A stretch of DNA of 64,000 nt from Rhodanobacter spathiphylli B39. GTDB taxonomy: Bacteria; Pseudomonadota; Gammaproteobacteria; Xanthomonadales; Rhodanobacteraceae. The notes below the pieces were generated by a model, which made no database searches, had not been told where the DNA came from, and saw nothing but the letters and a program-made list of their open reading frames with translations. Positions 10,769-19,791 of this stretch are shown here, one piece after another (the first letter of the stretch is position 1; each line of letters opens with the position of its first letter). A program made the translations under genes and the position numbers. Location: positions 50,289 through 114,288 of the forward strand of contig NZ_AJXT01000045.1 of the NCBI RefSeq assembly GCF_000264295.1, in the 5' to 3' direction.

Positions 10769-11125
10769 TCAGCCCGCCTCGAATGCACCGCGCAGCCATT
10801 GCCGCTGCGGTGCTTCCACCGGGCCGTCGTAGCTGACCACGTCGAAGCGGCAGGCCGCGCGCGCATGTTGCGGGTGCGCGGCCAGCCAGTGTTGTGCCGC
10901 GAGTATCAGCTTGCCCTGCTTGGCGGCGGTCACCGAAGTGGCGGCGTCGCCGTGGCTGGCGCTCTTGCGGTAGCGCACCTCGACGAAGACCACGGTGCCG
11001 CCGTCACGCATCACCAGGTCCAGCTCGCCGTGGCGCGTGGTGTAGTTGCGCGCCAGCAGTTTCAGGCCGGCGCGTTCGAGCTCGCCGCAGGCGCGTTGCT
11101 CGAAGTCGTCGCCGGCCGCGCGCAT
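10769..11125 (-). CDS. yraN: YraN family (UPF0102) endonuclease-like protein
   Basis: A 118-residue protein, normal length for the family. It has a PD-(D/E)xK nuclease-like core: GDDFEQRACGELE helix, NYTTRHGELDLVMRD (Glu-Leu-Asp) and VVFVEVRYRKS (Glu-Val-Arg), so the putative E-D-ExK-like residues are in place. No activity is established for most members; a DNA-processing role is inferred from the fold. The ATG overlaps the lpoA stop (TGATG, 1 nt), indicating translational coupling. The lpoA-yraN pair next to divergent rsmI is conserved in gammaproteobacteria. Confidence 0.88.
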   Translation of the reverse strand: MRAAGDDFEQRACGELERAGLKLLARNYTTRHGELDLVMRDGGTVVFVEVRYRKSASHGDAATSVTAAKQGKLILAAQHWLAAHPQHARAACRFDVVSYDGPVEAPQRQWLRGAFEAG

Positions 11126-13041
11126 CAGCGCGATTCGGGCTGGAAGGTTCCGCTGGACGACGGACTCGCCGGCACCGGCTCCGCGTTGGCCGGCGGCGCG
11201 GTCGATGGCATGTCGTCCATCTGCAGGCTGCCGCCCAGCGGACGTGCCAGGCCATCCTGGAAGCGCGCCCAGATCAGCACGCGGCGCACGCGACCGAACT
11301 GGTCGGCGGCAAGCTGGCCGCTGGCGCCCGGCAGGTAGCTGCCCGGATGGGCGCGCATCCATTCGATGTAGGGCACCAGGTTCCAGGCATCCATGCCGAA
11401 GGCGAACAGCCGCGCCGCGCCGCCCCGGGCTGCGGGCAGGCGCGTGGCGATGTCGTCGTGGCTTGGCAGTCCCGGCTGGGCGTCGAACAGCCAGGGCGCG
11501 TCGCAGAATTCCAGGCCGTCCAGGTCGCGATTCGCGGCGGAGTCGTCATTGCCTTCATAGACGTGCGAAGTGCCGAACACCGGCAGGCCGACCCGGGCAA
11601 TGTGCAACTGCGGCAACAGCAGTCGCGCCTGTTGCGGGCGCATGCTGATGAAGATGCCGCTGTCCACCACCACAGGATTGTCCGGTTGCGCCGTGCTGGC
11701 GCTGGCTGCGGGCTCGGCGGTCGCCGGTGCCGTCGGCAGTCGCATCCCGGCAATGACATCGGCGTAGCTGGTAACTCCGGGCGGCAGGGTGATCGAGCCC
11801 AGCAACTCGCCGCCGCGGGCCGTCAGCTCCGCCTTGAACGCGCCGGCCGCACGCTGGGCAAAGTCATCGACCGAGACCATCACGTAGGCCTTGCGGATGC
11901 CTCGTTCGATCATGTGATCGGCAGCCTGCGCGCCCTCGGTCTCCGGCAGCAGGCCGAATTCGCTGGTGTCACCGGCGGGCAGTTGCTTGTCGTCGGGATG
12001 ATTCAGGGCCAGCAGCGGAACCGGCAGTTGCGCCTGGCCGAACACGGCGGCGACCTCGGCACGGGTCAGCGGGCCGACGACCAGTCGCGCGCCGTCACTG
12101 ACGGCCTGCTGATACGCCTTGAGCGCACCGTCGGCGGTGCCCTGGCTGTCGTAGACCCGCACCGAGGGGCGCGGCGCGTGATTGCGGCCGGCATCGAGGT
12201 AGGCCGCGAAGAAGCCTTCGCGGATCGCCGTGCTGGCGGCGGCGTAATTGCCGTCGTTGGGCAACAGCAGGGCCACCTGGGTGGGCACCTGGTAGCCCTC
12301 GCGCACGTTGGCGTCGGCGCCGGGCAGCAAGGTGCCGACCGGTTGCTGGAGGTCGGGCGTCGGCTGCGCCACGGTGACGCCGAGCTGGCTGAGCGCCTCG
12401 TTCACCCACGGCAGCATGCGGTCGCCGCGCTGCATGCCGGCGGCACGCTGCTTAAGCGAATCGACGCCGACCTTGCCCAGCAGGGTGAGGATCTGCTGGC
12501 GATTCTGGCTGTGGTCGAAACCGCTGAGCTGCCCGTCCAGCTCCACGCGGGTTCGTGCGGCTCCCCACGGGTCGCCGCTGGCAGCCATCGCGCGGGCGCG
12601 GAATTCCAGCAGGCGCGGCTGCAGCGCCGCCGGGACGGCGACCCGCGGCTGCGTGGTCAGCCGCAGCGCGGTGGCCGCATCATGCTGGTCCAGCGCCAGT
12701 TCGGCGCGCAGCAGGTCCAGTCGTACCGGTTCGTCGCCGGCAAGGTTCTGCCGCTTGATGCCGGCCAGCACGGGCGCGGCGCGCTGGAGCTGGCCTTCCT
12801 CGCGCCACGCCTCGGCGGCGTACAGGCGATAGCTGTCGGCGTGTCCGCGCGATTGCCCGGCCAGTGCGAGCCATGCCTGCGCGGCCTGGTCGAACTGGCC
12901 CTGCGTGGCCAGTGCGGCGGCACTCTGCGCCGCGGCAAGCTCCGCCGGCGAGCGTGGTGCATTGCTGGGCACGCAGGCTGCCAGCAACAGCGAAAACAGC
13001 AAGGCAGTCGCGGCGACGCGCGAGTGGCGCATGAAGCGCAT
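11125..13041 (-). CDS. lpoA: Outer-membrane lipoprotein activator of PBP1a (LpoA/LppC family)
   Basis: A 638-residue lipoprotein. The start at 13041 is supported by AAGGGA six nt upstream; earlier in-frame ATGs are rejected. A lipobox ends the signal peptide (LLFSLLLAAC, lipid-bearing Cys near 23). The N-terminal half (about 30-270) is alpha-helical and TPR-like; the C-terminal half (about 285-600) has a periplasmic-binding-protein-like fold (QVALLLPNDGNYAAAS, LVVGPLTRAEVAAVF, GISTSHVYEG-like FGTSHVYEG). In E. coli LpoA sits in the outer membrane and reaches through the peptidoglycan to activate PBP1a. The C-terminus ends in a Pro/Ser/Ala-rich tail of about 35 residues not expected in the core family. 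The gene is divergent from rsmI and overlaps yraN. Confidence 0.9.
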   Translation of the reverse strand: MRFMRHSRVAATALLFSLLLAACVPSNAPRSPAELAAAQSAAALATQGQFDQAAQAWLALAGQSRGHADSYRLYAAEAWREEGQLQRAAPVLAGIKRQNLAGDEPVRLDLLRAELALDQHDAATALRLTTQPRVAVPAALQPRLLEFRARAMAASGDPWGAARTRVELDGQLSGFDHSQNRQQILTLLGKVGVDSLKQRAAGMQRGDRMLPWVNEALSQLGVTVAQPTPDLQQPVGTLLPGADANVREGYQVPTQVALLLPNDGNYAAASTAIREGFFAAYLDAGRNHAPRPSVRVYDSQGTADGALKAYQQAVSDGARLVVGPLTRAEVAAVFGQAQLPVPLLALNHPDDKQLPAGDTSEFGLLPETEGAQAADHMIERGIRKAYVMVSVDDFAQRAAGAFKAELTARGGELLGSITLPPGVTSYADVIAGMRLPTAPATAEPAASASTAQPDNPVVVDSGIFISMRPQQARLLLPQLHIARVGLPVFGTSHVYEGNDDSAANRDLDGLEFCDAPWLFDAQPGLPSHDDIATRLPAARGGAARLFAFGMDAWNLVPYIEWMRAHPGSYLPGASGQLAADQFGRVRRVLIWARFQDGLARPLGGSLQMDDMPSTAPPANAEPVPASPSSSGTFQPESR

Positions 13042-13122
13042 GGGAAATCCCTTGGTCGTCATGGTCGTCAATGCGCGATCATAACGGATTGGATTGTCGC
13101 CCCGTGGTGCAGGAGTTAGCAG

Positions 13123-13956
13123 ATGTCGTCGGTTCAGTCAGGGTGTTTGTGGGTGGTGGCCACGCCCATCGGTCATCGCGACGATTTTTCAGCACGTGCG
13201 ATCGCCACCTTGCGCGCGGTGGCGGTGATCGCAGCGGAAGACACCCGCCACAGCCGCCCGCTGCTGGTTCACCACAATATAGATACGCCGCTGCTCGCAC
13301 TGCATGACCACAACGAGCGCGATGCCGTGGATGCGATCGTGCGTCGGATGCAGGGCGGCGATTCGGTCGCGTTGATCTCGGATGCGGGCACGCCGCTGAT
13401 CAGCGACCCGGGCTTCCGGCTGGTACGCGCCGCGCGTGCCGCAGGCATCCGCTGCATTCCGGTGCCGGGCGCGTGCGCGGCGATCGCGGCCCTGTCGGTG
13501 GCCGGCCTGCCCAGCGATCGCTTCGTGTTCGAGGGTTTCCTGCCGCCGAAGGCGGCGGCGCGGCGCAGTCGCCTGCAGGAACTGGCCGGCGACCCGCGCA
13601 CGCTGATCTTCTACGAGTCGTCGCACCGCGTCGCCGAAAGCCTGGCCGACATGCGCGACGTGTTCGGCGCCGACCGCGAGGCCGTGCTGGCGCGCGAGCT
13701 GACCAAGATGTTCGAAACCGTGCTGGGCGAGCCGCTGGCGGAGCTGGCGGCGCGGGTCGTCAGCGATCCGGACCAGCAGCGCGGCGAGCACGTGATCCTG
13801 GTGGCGGGGCGCGGCGAGGAAGCCGACGCGAAACTGGCCGAAGGCCGGCGCGTGTTCGCGATCCTGCGCGACGAGCTGCCGCCGGCGAAGGCGGCCAAGC
13901 TGGCGGCGGCGATCAGCGGGGCGCCGCGCAAATCTCTCTACGAGAGCGAGAAGTGA
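13123..13956 (+). CDS. rsmI: 16S rRNA (cytidine1402-2'-O)-methyltransferase
   Basis: A 277-residue SAM-dependent methyltransferase of the tetrapyrrole-methylase fold. Motifs: LWVVATPIGHRDDFSARA at the N-terminus, AEDTRHSRPLL, SDAGTPLISDPGF (about 87-99), VPGACAAIAALSVAGLP, FYESSHRV and GREL-like ARELTKMFET. RsmI modifies C1402 in the ribosomal P site together with RsmH, which is encoded 1.3 kb downstream. A good ribosome site (AGGAG, 7 nt spacing) precedes the ATG. The usual PIGN of the N-terminal motif reads PIGH here. Its stop codon lies inside the first arm of an inverted repeat (13953-14029), and rnpB follows. Confidence 0.95.
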   Translation: MSSVQSGCLWVVATPIGHRDDFSARAIATLRAVAVIAAEDTRHSRPLLVHHNIDTPLLALHDHNERDAVDAIVRRMQGGDSVALISDAGTPLISDPGFRLVRAARAAGIRCIPVPGACAAIAALSVAGLPSDRFVFEGFLPPKAAARRSRLQELAGDPRTLIFYESSHRVAESLADMRDVFGADREAVLARELTKMFETVLGEPLAELAARVVSDPDQQRGEHVILVAGRGEEADAKLAEGRRVFAILRDELPPAKAAKLAAAISGAPRKSLYESEK

Positions 13957-14029
13957 GTGGAGAGGAGTGAGGTAGGGGCAAACACGCATGCAGCGGCTTC
14001 TCTCTCGTTTCTCACTCCTCCTCACTCAC
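13953..14029. repeat. Purine/pyrimidine inverted repeat (GTGAGTG type) at the rsmI stop codon
   Basis: The purine-rich arm 13953-13971 and pyrimidine-rich arm 14011-14029 are complementary over 19 positions with a short mismatch near GGAG/AGGA. The rsmI TGA at 13954-13956 is part of the first arm. The loop is about 39 nt. No T-tract follows. It begins at a stop codon with the purine arm first, like the elements at 22256 and 58693, though the word repeated is different. Confidence 0.7.
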
Positions 14030-14045
14030 TCCTGTATCCTTTCCC

Positions 14046-14412
<367 letters not shown>

Positions 14413-14426
14413 CTCTTCGTGCATGT

Positions 14427-14462
14427 CATCGCCACCCCGACGTCTTCGTCAGGGTGGCGATG
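14427..14462 (+). terminator. Stable hairpin after rnpB
   Basis: Arms 14427-14437 and 14452-14462 pair perfectly over 11 bp, with further partial pairing inside. It starts 15 nt after the mature rnpB 3' end. There is no T-tract, so it may act in 3'-end protection or factor-aided termination. Confidence 0.5.
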
Positions 14463-14667
14463 GCACGCCCATGTGAACGGGAAATTCAGTCCGCGGGCGC
14501 CAAATGGCGTGATTTCGCGTGGAATTCACCCCGTTCCGGCCCAAAGCAGCGCGGCCCTGATTGCAAAAAATTCCCTGCTTTCAAACACCTTGCTGGTGTT
14601 CCTGAGAATATGCTGCATGTACGGTCAGGATTTTGCCTTTACTCATTGATTCACAAGCGAAATTGCC
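14463..14667. other. Intergenic spacer upstream of the mra promoter
   Basis: This is the rest of the 328-bp gap between rnpB and mraZ. It is more AT-rich than neighbouring genes, especially 14565-14667. I see no ORF with a ribosome site, no RNA gene and no repeat. It may hold upstream promoter elements. Confidence 0.4.
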
Positions 14668-14696
14668 TTGACAGTCTCAGGGGGCGAGATTATCGT
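14668..14696 (+). promoter_or_regulatory. Sigma-70 type promoter of the mra/dcw operon
   Basis: A perfect -35 TTGACA at 14668-14673 is followed after 17 nt by TATCGT at 14691-14696 (4 of 6 consensus bases). The first MraZ repeat begins at 14695, inside the -10, so MraZ binding would block transcription. This is the only strong promoter-like pair seen before the dcw genes. Confidence 0.7.
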
Positions 14697-14729
14697 GGGC
14701 TCCAGTGTGAAATTGTGGGTTTTCGTGGA
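14695..14729 (+). promoter_or_regulatory. MraZ-binding box (four GTG-type repeats at 10-bp spacing)
   Basis: GTGGG (14695), GTGTG (14705), GTGGG (14715) and GTGGA (14725) recur with exact 10-bp period, i.e. on one face of the helix. This is the known form of MraZ operators upstream of mraZ. The first repeat overlaps the -10 and the last supplies the GGAG ribosome site of mraZ, so both transcription and initiation could be affected. Confidence 0.82.
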
Positions 14730-14740
14730 GTCTGCTGATC

Positions 14741-15187
14741 GTGTTCCAGGGCGAAACCGCCATCACCATCGACGACAAGGGTCGCCTGACCATCCCGACA
14801 GCGTATCGGGAGCAGGTGGCGGGCGAGTGCGCCAATCGTCTGGTGATCACCTACAACCCGTTCGAGGCGGGCAGCCTGTGGCTGTTTCCGCATGCGGAGT
14901 GGGAAAAGGTGCGCGATCAGGTGAACGCCCTGTCCAAGGTCAAGGCGGCTCACCGCGACATGCAGATGAAGCTGGTCGGCGCCGCCGCCGTGGTCGAGCC
15001 CGATGGTGCGGCGCGCGTCCTGCTGCCGGCCAGCCAGCGTGCCACCACCGGCATCGAGAAAAAGGCGGTGCTGCTGGGCATGGGCAACAAGTTCGAGCTG
15101 TGGAGCGAACAGGCTCACCTGGCCAAGATCCGCCAGAGCATCGGCGAAGACGACATCACAAGCGAAATGGCCGAACTGCGCCTGTAA
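14741..15187 (+). CDS. mraZ: Transcriptional regulator MraZ
   Basis: A 148-residue DNA-binding protein, normal length. Two swapped-hairpin AbrB/SpoVT-type domains carry the family signature: [13 protein letters not shown] (about 11-23) and [15 protein letters not shown] (about 86-100). MraZ forms ring oligomers and represses its own operon by binding the 10-bp-spaced repeats seen at 14695-14729. The start is GTG at 14741, where the conserved FQGE opening lies, with GGAG 10 nt upstream. It leads the dcw cluster; rsmH begins 41 nt after its stop. Confidence 0.95.
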   Translation: MFQGETAITIDDKGRLTIPTAYREQVAGECANRLVITYNPFEAGSLWLFPHAEWEKVRDQVNALSKVKAAHRDMQMKLVGAAAVVEPDGAARVLLPASQRATTGIEKKAVLLGMGNKFELWSEQAHLAKIRQSIGEDDITSEMAELRL

Positions 15188-15228
15188 ACGGCGCGGCGAC
15201 ACACGTGGGACGGGAGCGGGAGTGCGGC

Positions 15229-16155
15229 ATGGCCGAGCAAGTTTTGCGGCACATCCCGGTGATGCTGGGTGAAGCAGTGGAGGGTCTCGCCGTGCATGCG
15301 GGCGGGCGTTATCTCGATGGAACCTTCGGTCGCGGCGGACACGCCCGCGAGGTCCTGTCGCGCCTGGGCGCCGACGGTCGCCTGCTGCTGATGGATCGCG
15401 ACCCCGCCGCCATCGCCACGGCCCGTGCCGAGTTCGCCGCCGATCCGCGGGTATCGATCCGCCATGCGAATTTCTCCAGCCTGGCCGAGTGGGACGAAAC
15501 CGCTGCCGGCCTCGATGGCGTTCTGCTCGACCTGGGCGTGTCGTCGCCGCAACTGGACGAGGCCGCGCGCGGTTTCAGCTTCATGGCCGATGCGCCGCTG
15601 GACATGCGCATGGACACCAGCCAGGGCGAGAGCGCGGCCGATTTCCTGGCCCAGGCCAGCGAGCGCGAGATCGCCGACGTGCTGTGGAACTACGGCGAGG
15701 AACGCCACAGCCGGCGCATCGCCCGCGCCATCGTGGCCGATCGCGAGGCGACCCCGTTCACCCGCACCGGCCAGCTGGCCGCGCTGATCGAGCGCGTGGC
15801 GGGCCGGCGCGAGCCGGGCAAGCATCCGGCCACGCGGAGCTTCCAGGCGCTGCGCATTCGCGTGAACGGCGAGCTGGATGCCTTGCAGCAGGGCCTGAAT
15901 GCCGCGCTGGAACGGCTGAAGCCGGGCGGTCGCCTGTCGGTGATCAGCTTCCACTCGCTGGAAGACCGCGCGGTGAAGCTGTTCATCCGCGACCACTCCG
16001 GCCGCGTGCAGAACAGCCGTCGCGGACCGCCGGTGCAGGGCGCGCCGGCGCAACTGGCTGCGGTCGGCAAGGCGCAATTCCCGGGCGATGCCGAGCTGGC
16101 GGCGAACCCGCGCTCGCGCTCGGCTGTCCTGCGCGTGGCGGAGAAACTCGCATGA
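15229..16155 (+). CDS. rsmH: 16S rRNA (cytosine1402-N4)-methyltransferase
   Basis: A 308-residue SAM-dependent enzyme (MraW) that methylates N4 of C1402 in 16S rRNA, partner of the RsmI modification. Visible motifs: [13 protein letters not shown] start, [12 protein letters not shown] (SAM loop, about 29-40), [39 protein letters not shown] and [11 protein letters not shown] (about 241-251). The ATG at 15229 follows GGGAG at a suitable distance. An open reading frame runs further upstream through mraZ in another frame and is rejected. The stop overlaps the ftsL start by 4 nt (ATGA). Confidence 0.97.
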   Translation: MAEQVLRHIPVMLGEAVEGLAVHAGGRYLDGTFGRGGHAREVLSRLGADGRLLLMDRDPAAIATARAEFAADPRVSIRHANFSSLAEWDETAAGLDGVLLDLGVSSPQLDEAARGFSFMADAPLDMRMDTSQGESAADFLAQASEREIADVLWNYGEERHSRRIARAIVADREATPFTRTGQLAALIERVAGRREPGKHPATRSFQALRIRVNGELDALQQGLNAALERLKPGGRLSVISFHSLEDRAVKLFIRDHSGRVQNSRRGPPVQGAPAQLAAVGKAQFPGDAELAANPRSRSAVLRVAEKLA

Positions 16156-16421
16156 AGGCCATCGGCGCCCTCTGCCTGCTGGTGTTGCTGGTGGCCGTGC
16201 TGGCCAGCGCGCTCGGCGTGGTGTGGACGCGCCACGAGAGCCGCGTGCTGTTCGTCAACCTGACCGCGCTGCAGAACCAGCGCGACGAGTTGAACATCGA
16301 ATACGGCAAGCTCGAACTGGAGCAGGCCACCTATGCCGAACCCCGGCGCATCGACGACGAGGCCCGGCAGAAGCTGGGCATGGTCGATCCGCGCCCGCAA
16401 GACATCCGGTTGCTGCGATGA
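16152..16421 (+). CDS. ftsL: Cell division protein FtsL
   Basis: An 89-residue bitopic inner-membrane protein. A transmembrane helix (about residues 4-24, [19 protein letters not shown]) is followed by a periplasmic coiled-coil region ([19 protein letters not shown]) and the conserved end [14 protein letters not shown]. FtsL joins FtsB and FtsQ to activate FtsW-FtsI at the septum. GGAG lies 8 nt before the ATG. It overlaps rsmH upstream and ftsI downstream by 4 nt each, so the three are translationally coupled. Confidence 0.93.
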   Translation: MKAIGALCLLVLLVAVLASALGVVWTRHESRVLFVNLTALQNQRDELNIEYGKLELEQATYAEPRRIDDEARQKLGMVDPRPQDIRLLR

Positions 16422-18232
16422 GCTGGCGCAAGCACGTCAAGCCATCCCCGCCCGGTCGCCGCCGCGTCGCAGGTCCCAGTGCGCGGCGCCGCATGATCGT
16501 GGTGGTCGGCCTGCTGGGGCTGGTTTCCGCAGCGCTGGTCGCGCGCGCGTTCGACCTGCAGGTGGTGCGCAAGGAGTTCTACCAGCGCCAGGGCGACGCG
16601 CGCTTCCTGCGCGAAGTGCCGATCCCGGTGTCGCGCGGCACCATCTTCGACCGCAACGGCGAGCCGCTGGCGGTGTCGACGCCGATGATGTCGATCTGGG
16701 CCAATCCGTCCGAGGTGCTGGACAACGACGAGCGCATTCCCGCGCTGGCCCAGGCGCTTGGCGTGGAAGCGGACGGCCTGAAGGCGCAGCTGGCGCAGCG
16801 TTCGGATCGCGAGTTCGTCTACCTGCGCCGGCAGATGTCGCCGGCCGCGGCACAGGCGGTGCTGGACCTGGGCATTCCGGGGATCAACGGCCAGCGTGAA
16901 TTCAAGCGCTACTACCCGTCCGGCGAAGTCACCGCCCACGTGCTCGGTTTCACCAACATCGACGACCGCGGCCAGGAAGGCCTGGAGCTGGCGTACGACG
17001 AATGGCTGGCCGGCAAGCCGGGCGCCAAGCGCGTCATTCGCGACCGCATGGGTCACGTGGTCGAGGATCTGGAGCAGGTGCGCGCGCCCAAGCCCGGCCA
17101 GAACCTCACGCTGAGCATCGACCGGCGCATCCAGTTCCTGGCCTACAACGAGCTGAAGAACACGCTGGAGAAATCGCAGGCCGACTCCGGCTCGATGGTG
17201 GTGCTCGACGTGCGCACCGGCGAAGTATTGGCCATGGTCAACCTGCCGACCTACAACCCGAATGCGCTGGGCGGCAGCAAGCCGGGCCAGCGCCGCAACC
17301 GGGCGATGACCGACGTGCTCGAACCCGGCTCGACGATCAAGCCGATCCTGATGGCGGCGGCGCTGTCCAGCGGCAAGTACACGCCGACCAGCCCGCTCAT
17401 CGACACCACCGGCGGGCACTGGTACTTCCAGGGCCACGACATCCACGACACGCACAACTACGGCGTGCTGACCCCGACCGGGGTGATCACCAAGTCGAGC
17501 AACGTGGGCGCGGCGCACATCGCGATGCAGCTGGACACCTCGCTGATGTACGACACCTATCGCGCGTTCGGCTTCGGCAACAGCACCGAGAGCGGCTTCC
17601 CCGGCGAAGCGTCCGGCTACCTGCGCATCGGCCGCGACTGGCGCCCGCTGGAAAAGGCCATTCTCGGCTACGGCTACGGACTCAACGTCACCGTGCTGCA
17701 GCTGGCCAATGCCTACGCCACCATCGCCGATGGTGGCGTGATGCACAGCCCCACCTTCATCAAGGACAACGACAGCACCGCGAAGCAGATCATCTCGCCC
17801 GAGGTGGCGCACGAACTGCTGCAGATGATGGAGACGGTGACCGGGCCGGGCAGTACCGGCACGATGGCGCGCATCGCCAACTACAGCGTGGCCGGCAAGA
17901 CCGGCACCGCGCACAAGGCCGCCGGCGGCAGCTATGCCAAGAGCAACTACACCTCGGCGTTTGCCGGCATCGTGCCGGCCTCCAGCCCGCGCCTGGCGGC
18001 GGTGGTGGTGATCGACAACCCGCAGAAGGGCAGCTATTACGGCGGCACCGTGTCCGGTCCGGTCTTCTCCAAGGTGATGGAGGGCGCGCTGCGCCTGCTC
18101 GACGTGCCGCCCGACAATATCGGTCGCTGGTATGTCGGCGGTCCGCTGCAGAGCCCGGACGGGCTGGTCGGCAGCAAGCCGCCGGTGGATGCGCCGATCG
18201 ACGACGCGCCCGTGGACGAGGACACGCCATGA
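16418..18232 (+). CDS. ftsI: Septal peptidoglycan transpeptidase FtsI (PBP3)
   Basis: A 604-residue class B penicillin-binding protein that crosslinks septal peptidoglycan. Layout: short basic cytoplasmic tail, one membrane anchor (about 25-45), pedestal domain with RGTIFDRNGEPLAVS, then the transpeptidase domain. The catalytic set is complete: Ser305 in GSTIK, the SSN triad (about 361) and KTGTAHK (about 492). The C-terminal extension beyond the catalytic domain is acidic and proline-rich (PVDAPIDDAPVDEDTP), about 40 residues. It overlaps ftsL and murE by 4 nt each. Confidence 0.96.
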   Translation: MSWRKHVKPSPPGRRRVAGPSARRRMIVVVGLLGLVSAALVARAFDLQVVRKEFYQRQGDARFLREVPIPVSRGTIFDRNGEPLAVSTPMMSIWANPSEVLDNDERIPALAQALGVEADGLKAQLAQRSDREFVYLRRQMSPAAAQAVLDLGIPGINGQREFKRYYPSGEVTAHVLGFTNIDDRGQEGLELAYDEWLAGKPGAKRVIRDRMGHVVEDLEQVRAPKPGQNLTLSIDRRIQFLAYNELKNTLEKSQADSGSMVVLDVRTGEVLAMVNLPTYNPNALGGSKPGQRRNRAMTDVLEPGSTIKPILMAAALSSGKYTPTSPLIDTTGGHWYFQGHDIHDTHNYGVLTPTGVITKSSNVGAAHIAMQLDTSLMYDTYRAFGFGNSTESGFPGEASGYLRIGRDWRPLEKAILGYGYGLNVTVLQLANAYATIADGGVMHSPTFIKDNDSTAKQIISPEVAHELLQMMETVTGPGSTGTMARIANYSVAGKTGTAHKAAGGSYAKSNYTSAFAGIVPASSPRLAAVVVIDNPQKGSYYGGTVSGPVFSKVMEGALRLLDVPPDNIGRWYVGGPLQSPDGLVGSKPPVDAPIDDAPVDEDTP

Positions 18233-19791
18233 ACACCGGCCACCTCGATCAATTACTGCTGGGCATCGCAGACGCGCAACTGGCAGCGATGCCGGAAGCC
18301 GCGCGCATGACGGTCTCCGGCCTGAGCCTGGATTCGCGCAGCGTGCAGCGCGGTGACGCGTTCTTCGCGCTGCATGGCACCCGCGCCCATGGCATCAGCT
18401 TTGCGCCTGCCGCCGTGCAGCGCGGCGCGCGCATCGTGCTGGCCGAGGCGCCGGCGGCTGGCGAGTCGCTTCCCTCGCTGGCAGGGGAAATTGACGAGGG
18501 CGGAAGGGATGCACTGCCGCAGGCAGTCGGCGAGGTGCCGGTGCTGTGGATCGACGACCTGCACGCGCAGGTCGGCGAGATCGCCGCGCGCTTCCATCAG
18601 CGACCCAGCGAATCGCTGCGCCTGATCGGCGTGACCGGTACCAACGGCAAGACCTCCTGCGTGCAGCTGCTGGCCCAGGCGCTGACCCTGCTGGGCCATC
18701 GCGCCGCCTCGATCGGCACGCTCGGCGCAGGCGTGCACGGCCAGCTGCATGAGGGCGAACGCACCACCCCCGACGCGATCAGCGTGCAGGCGCAGCTGGC
18801 GGCGTTCCGCGACGACCGGGTCAGCCACGTGGCGATGGAAGTTTCCTCGCACGCGCTGGTGCAGGGGCGCGTGGCTGCGGTCGACTTCGAAGTGGCCGCA
18901 TTCACCAACCTCACCCGCGACCACCTCGACTATCACGGCAGCATGGAAGCCTACGGCGCCGCCAAGGCCATGCTGTTCGCGTGGCCGGGTCTGCGCAGCG
19001 CGGTGATCAACATCGACGACGCGTTCGGCCGCGAGCTTTCGAGTCAGCTGTCCGATGATCTGCAGTTGCTGCGCTTCAGTGCGGCCGGCGACGACGAGGC
19101 GGAAGTTGCCGCCAGCGACATTGTCACCTCGGCCGAGGGCCTGGCCTTCCATCTGCGCACCCCGTGGGGCAGTCAGGCGATCCGCAGCCAGCTGATCGGT
19201 CGCTTCAACGTGGCCAACCTGTTGGCCGTGGTGGCCAGCCTCGGCGCGCTGGGCGAACCGTTCGCGCGCATCGTCGAAGTGGTCGCCCGGCTGCAGCCGG
19301 TGAATGGCCGGATGAACCGGATCGGCGGCGTGCACGGCCAGCCGCTGGTGGTGGTCGACTACGCGCATACCCCGGATGCGCTGGAGCAGGCACTGAATGC
19401 CGTGCGCGCCCACTGCGCCGGCAAGCTGATCTGCGTGTTCGGTTGCGGCGGCGAGCGTGACGCCGGCAAGCGCCCGTTGATGGGCGAGATCGCCGCCAGG
19501 CTGGCCGACGTGGCGATCGTCACCGACGACAACCCGCGGGGTGAGGACGGCGACGCGATCGTGGCGCAGATCGTGGCCGGCATGACTGCCGCGCCGGCGA
19601 TGGCGGTCGAGCGCGATCGCGCGGTGGCGATCGCCGACGCGCTGGCGCTGGCCAGGCCGGGCGATGCGGTGCTGATCGCCGGCAAGGGCCACGAGACCTA
19701 TCAGGACGGCGCGACCGGCAAGCATCCGTTCGACGACCTGCTGGTGGCTCGTGCTGCGCTGGAGCAATGGCAGCGGGAGCAGCGCGCATGA
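18229..19791 (+). CDS. murE: UDP-MurNAc-tripeptide ligase MurE (meso-diaminopimelate type)
   Basis: A 520-residue cytosolic Mur ligase that adds the third stem residue. The P-loop GVTGTNGKTS is near residues 138-147; the carbamylated-lysine region and the NLTRDHLDYHG motif follow. TDDNPRGED contains the DNPR signature of meso-DAP specificity, and GKGHETYQ is near the end. An insertion-like stretch of about 25 residues (roughly 80-105, between AEAPAAGES and VPVLWIDDL) interrupts the N-terminal UDP-binding domain; its DNA contains small hairpins. The usual preceding enzyme MurD is not encoded in the cluster. Overlaps of 4 nt with ftsI and murF indicate coupling. Confidence 0.95.
   Translation: MNTGHLDQLLLGIADAQLAAMPEAARMTVSGLSLDSRSVQRGDAFFALHGTRAHGISFAPAAVQRGARIVLAEAPAAGESLPSLAGEIDEGGRDALPQAVGEVPVLWIDDLHAQVGEIAARFHQRPSESLRLIGVTGTNGKTSCVQLLAQALTLLGHRAASIGTLGAGVHGQLHEGERTTPDAISVQAQLAAFRDDRVSHVAMEVSSHALVQGRVAAVDFEVAAFTNLTRDHLDYHGSMEAYGAAKAMLFAWPGLRSAVINIDDAFGRELSSQLSDDLQLLRFSAAGDDEAEVAASDIVTSAEGLAFHLRTPWGSQAIRSQLIGRFNVANLLAVVASLGALGEPFARIVEVVARLQPVNGRMNRIGGVHGQPLVVVDYAHTPDALEQALNAVRAHCAGKLICVFGCGGERDAGKRPLMGEIAARLADVAIVTDDNPRGEDGDAIVAQIVAGMTAAPAMAVERDRAVAIADALALARPGDAVLIAGKGHETYQDGATGKHPFDDLLVARAALEQWQREQRA

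Noticed and set aside
14668..15228. N-terminal extension of rsmH through mraZ
   Set aside because: It is a frame running open across mraZ; RsmH homology and the ribosome site start at 15229.
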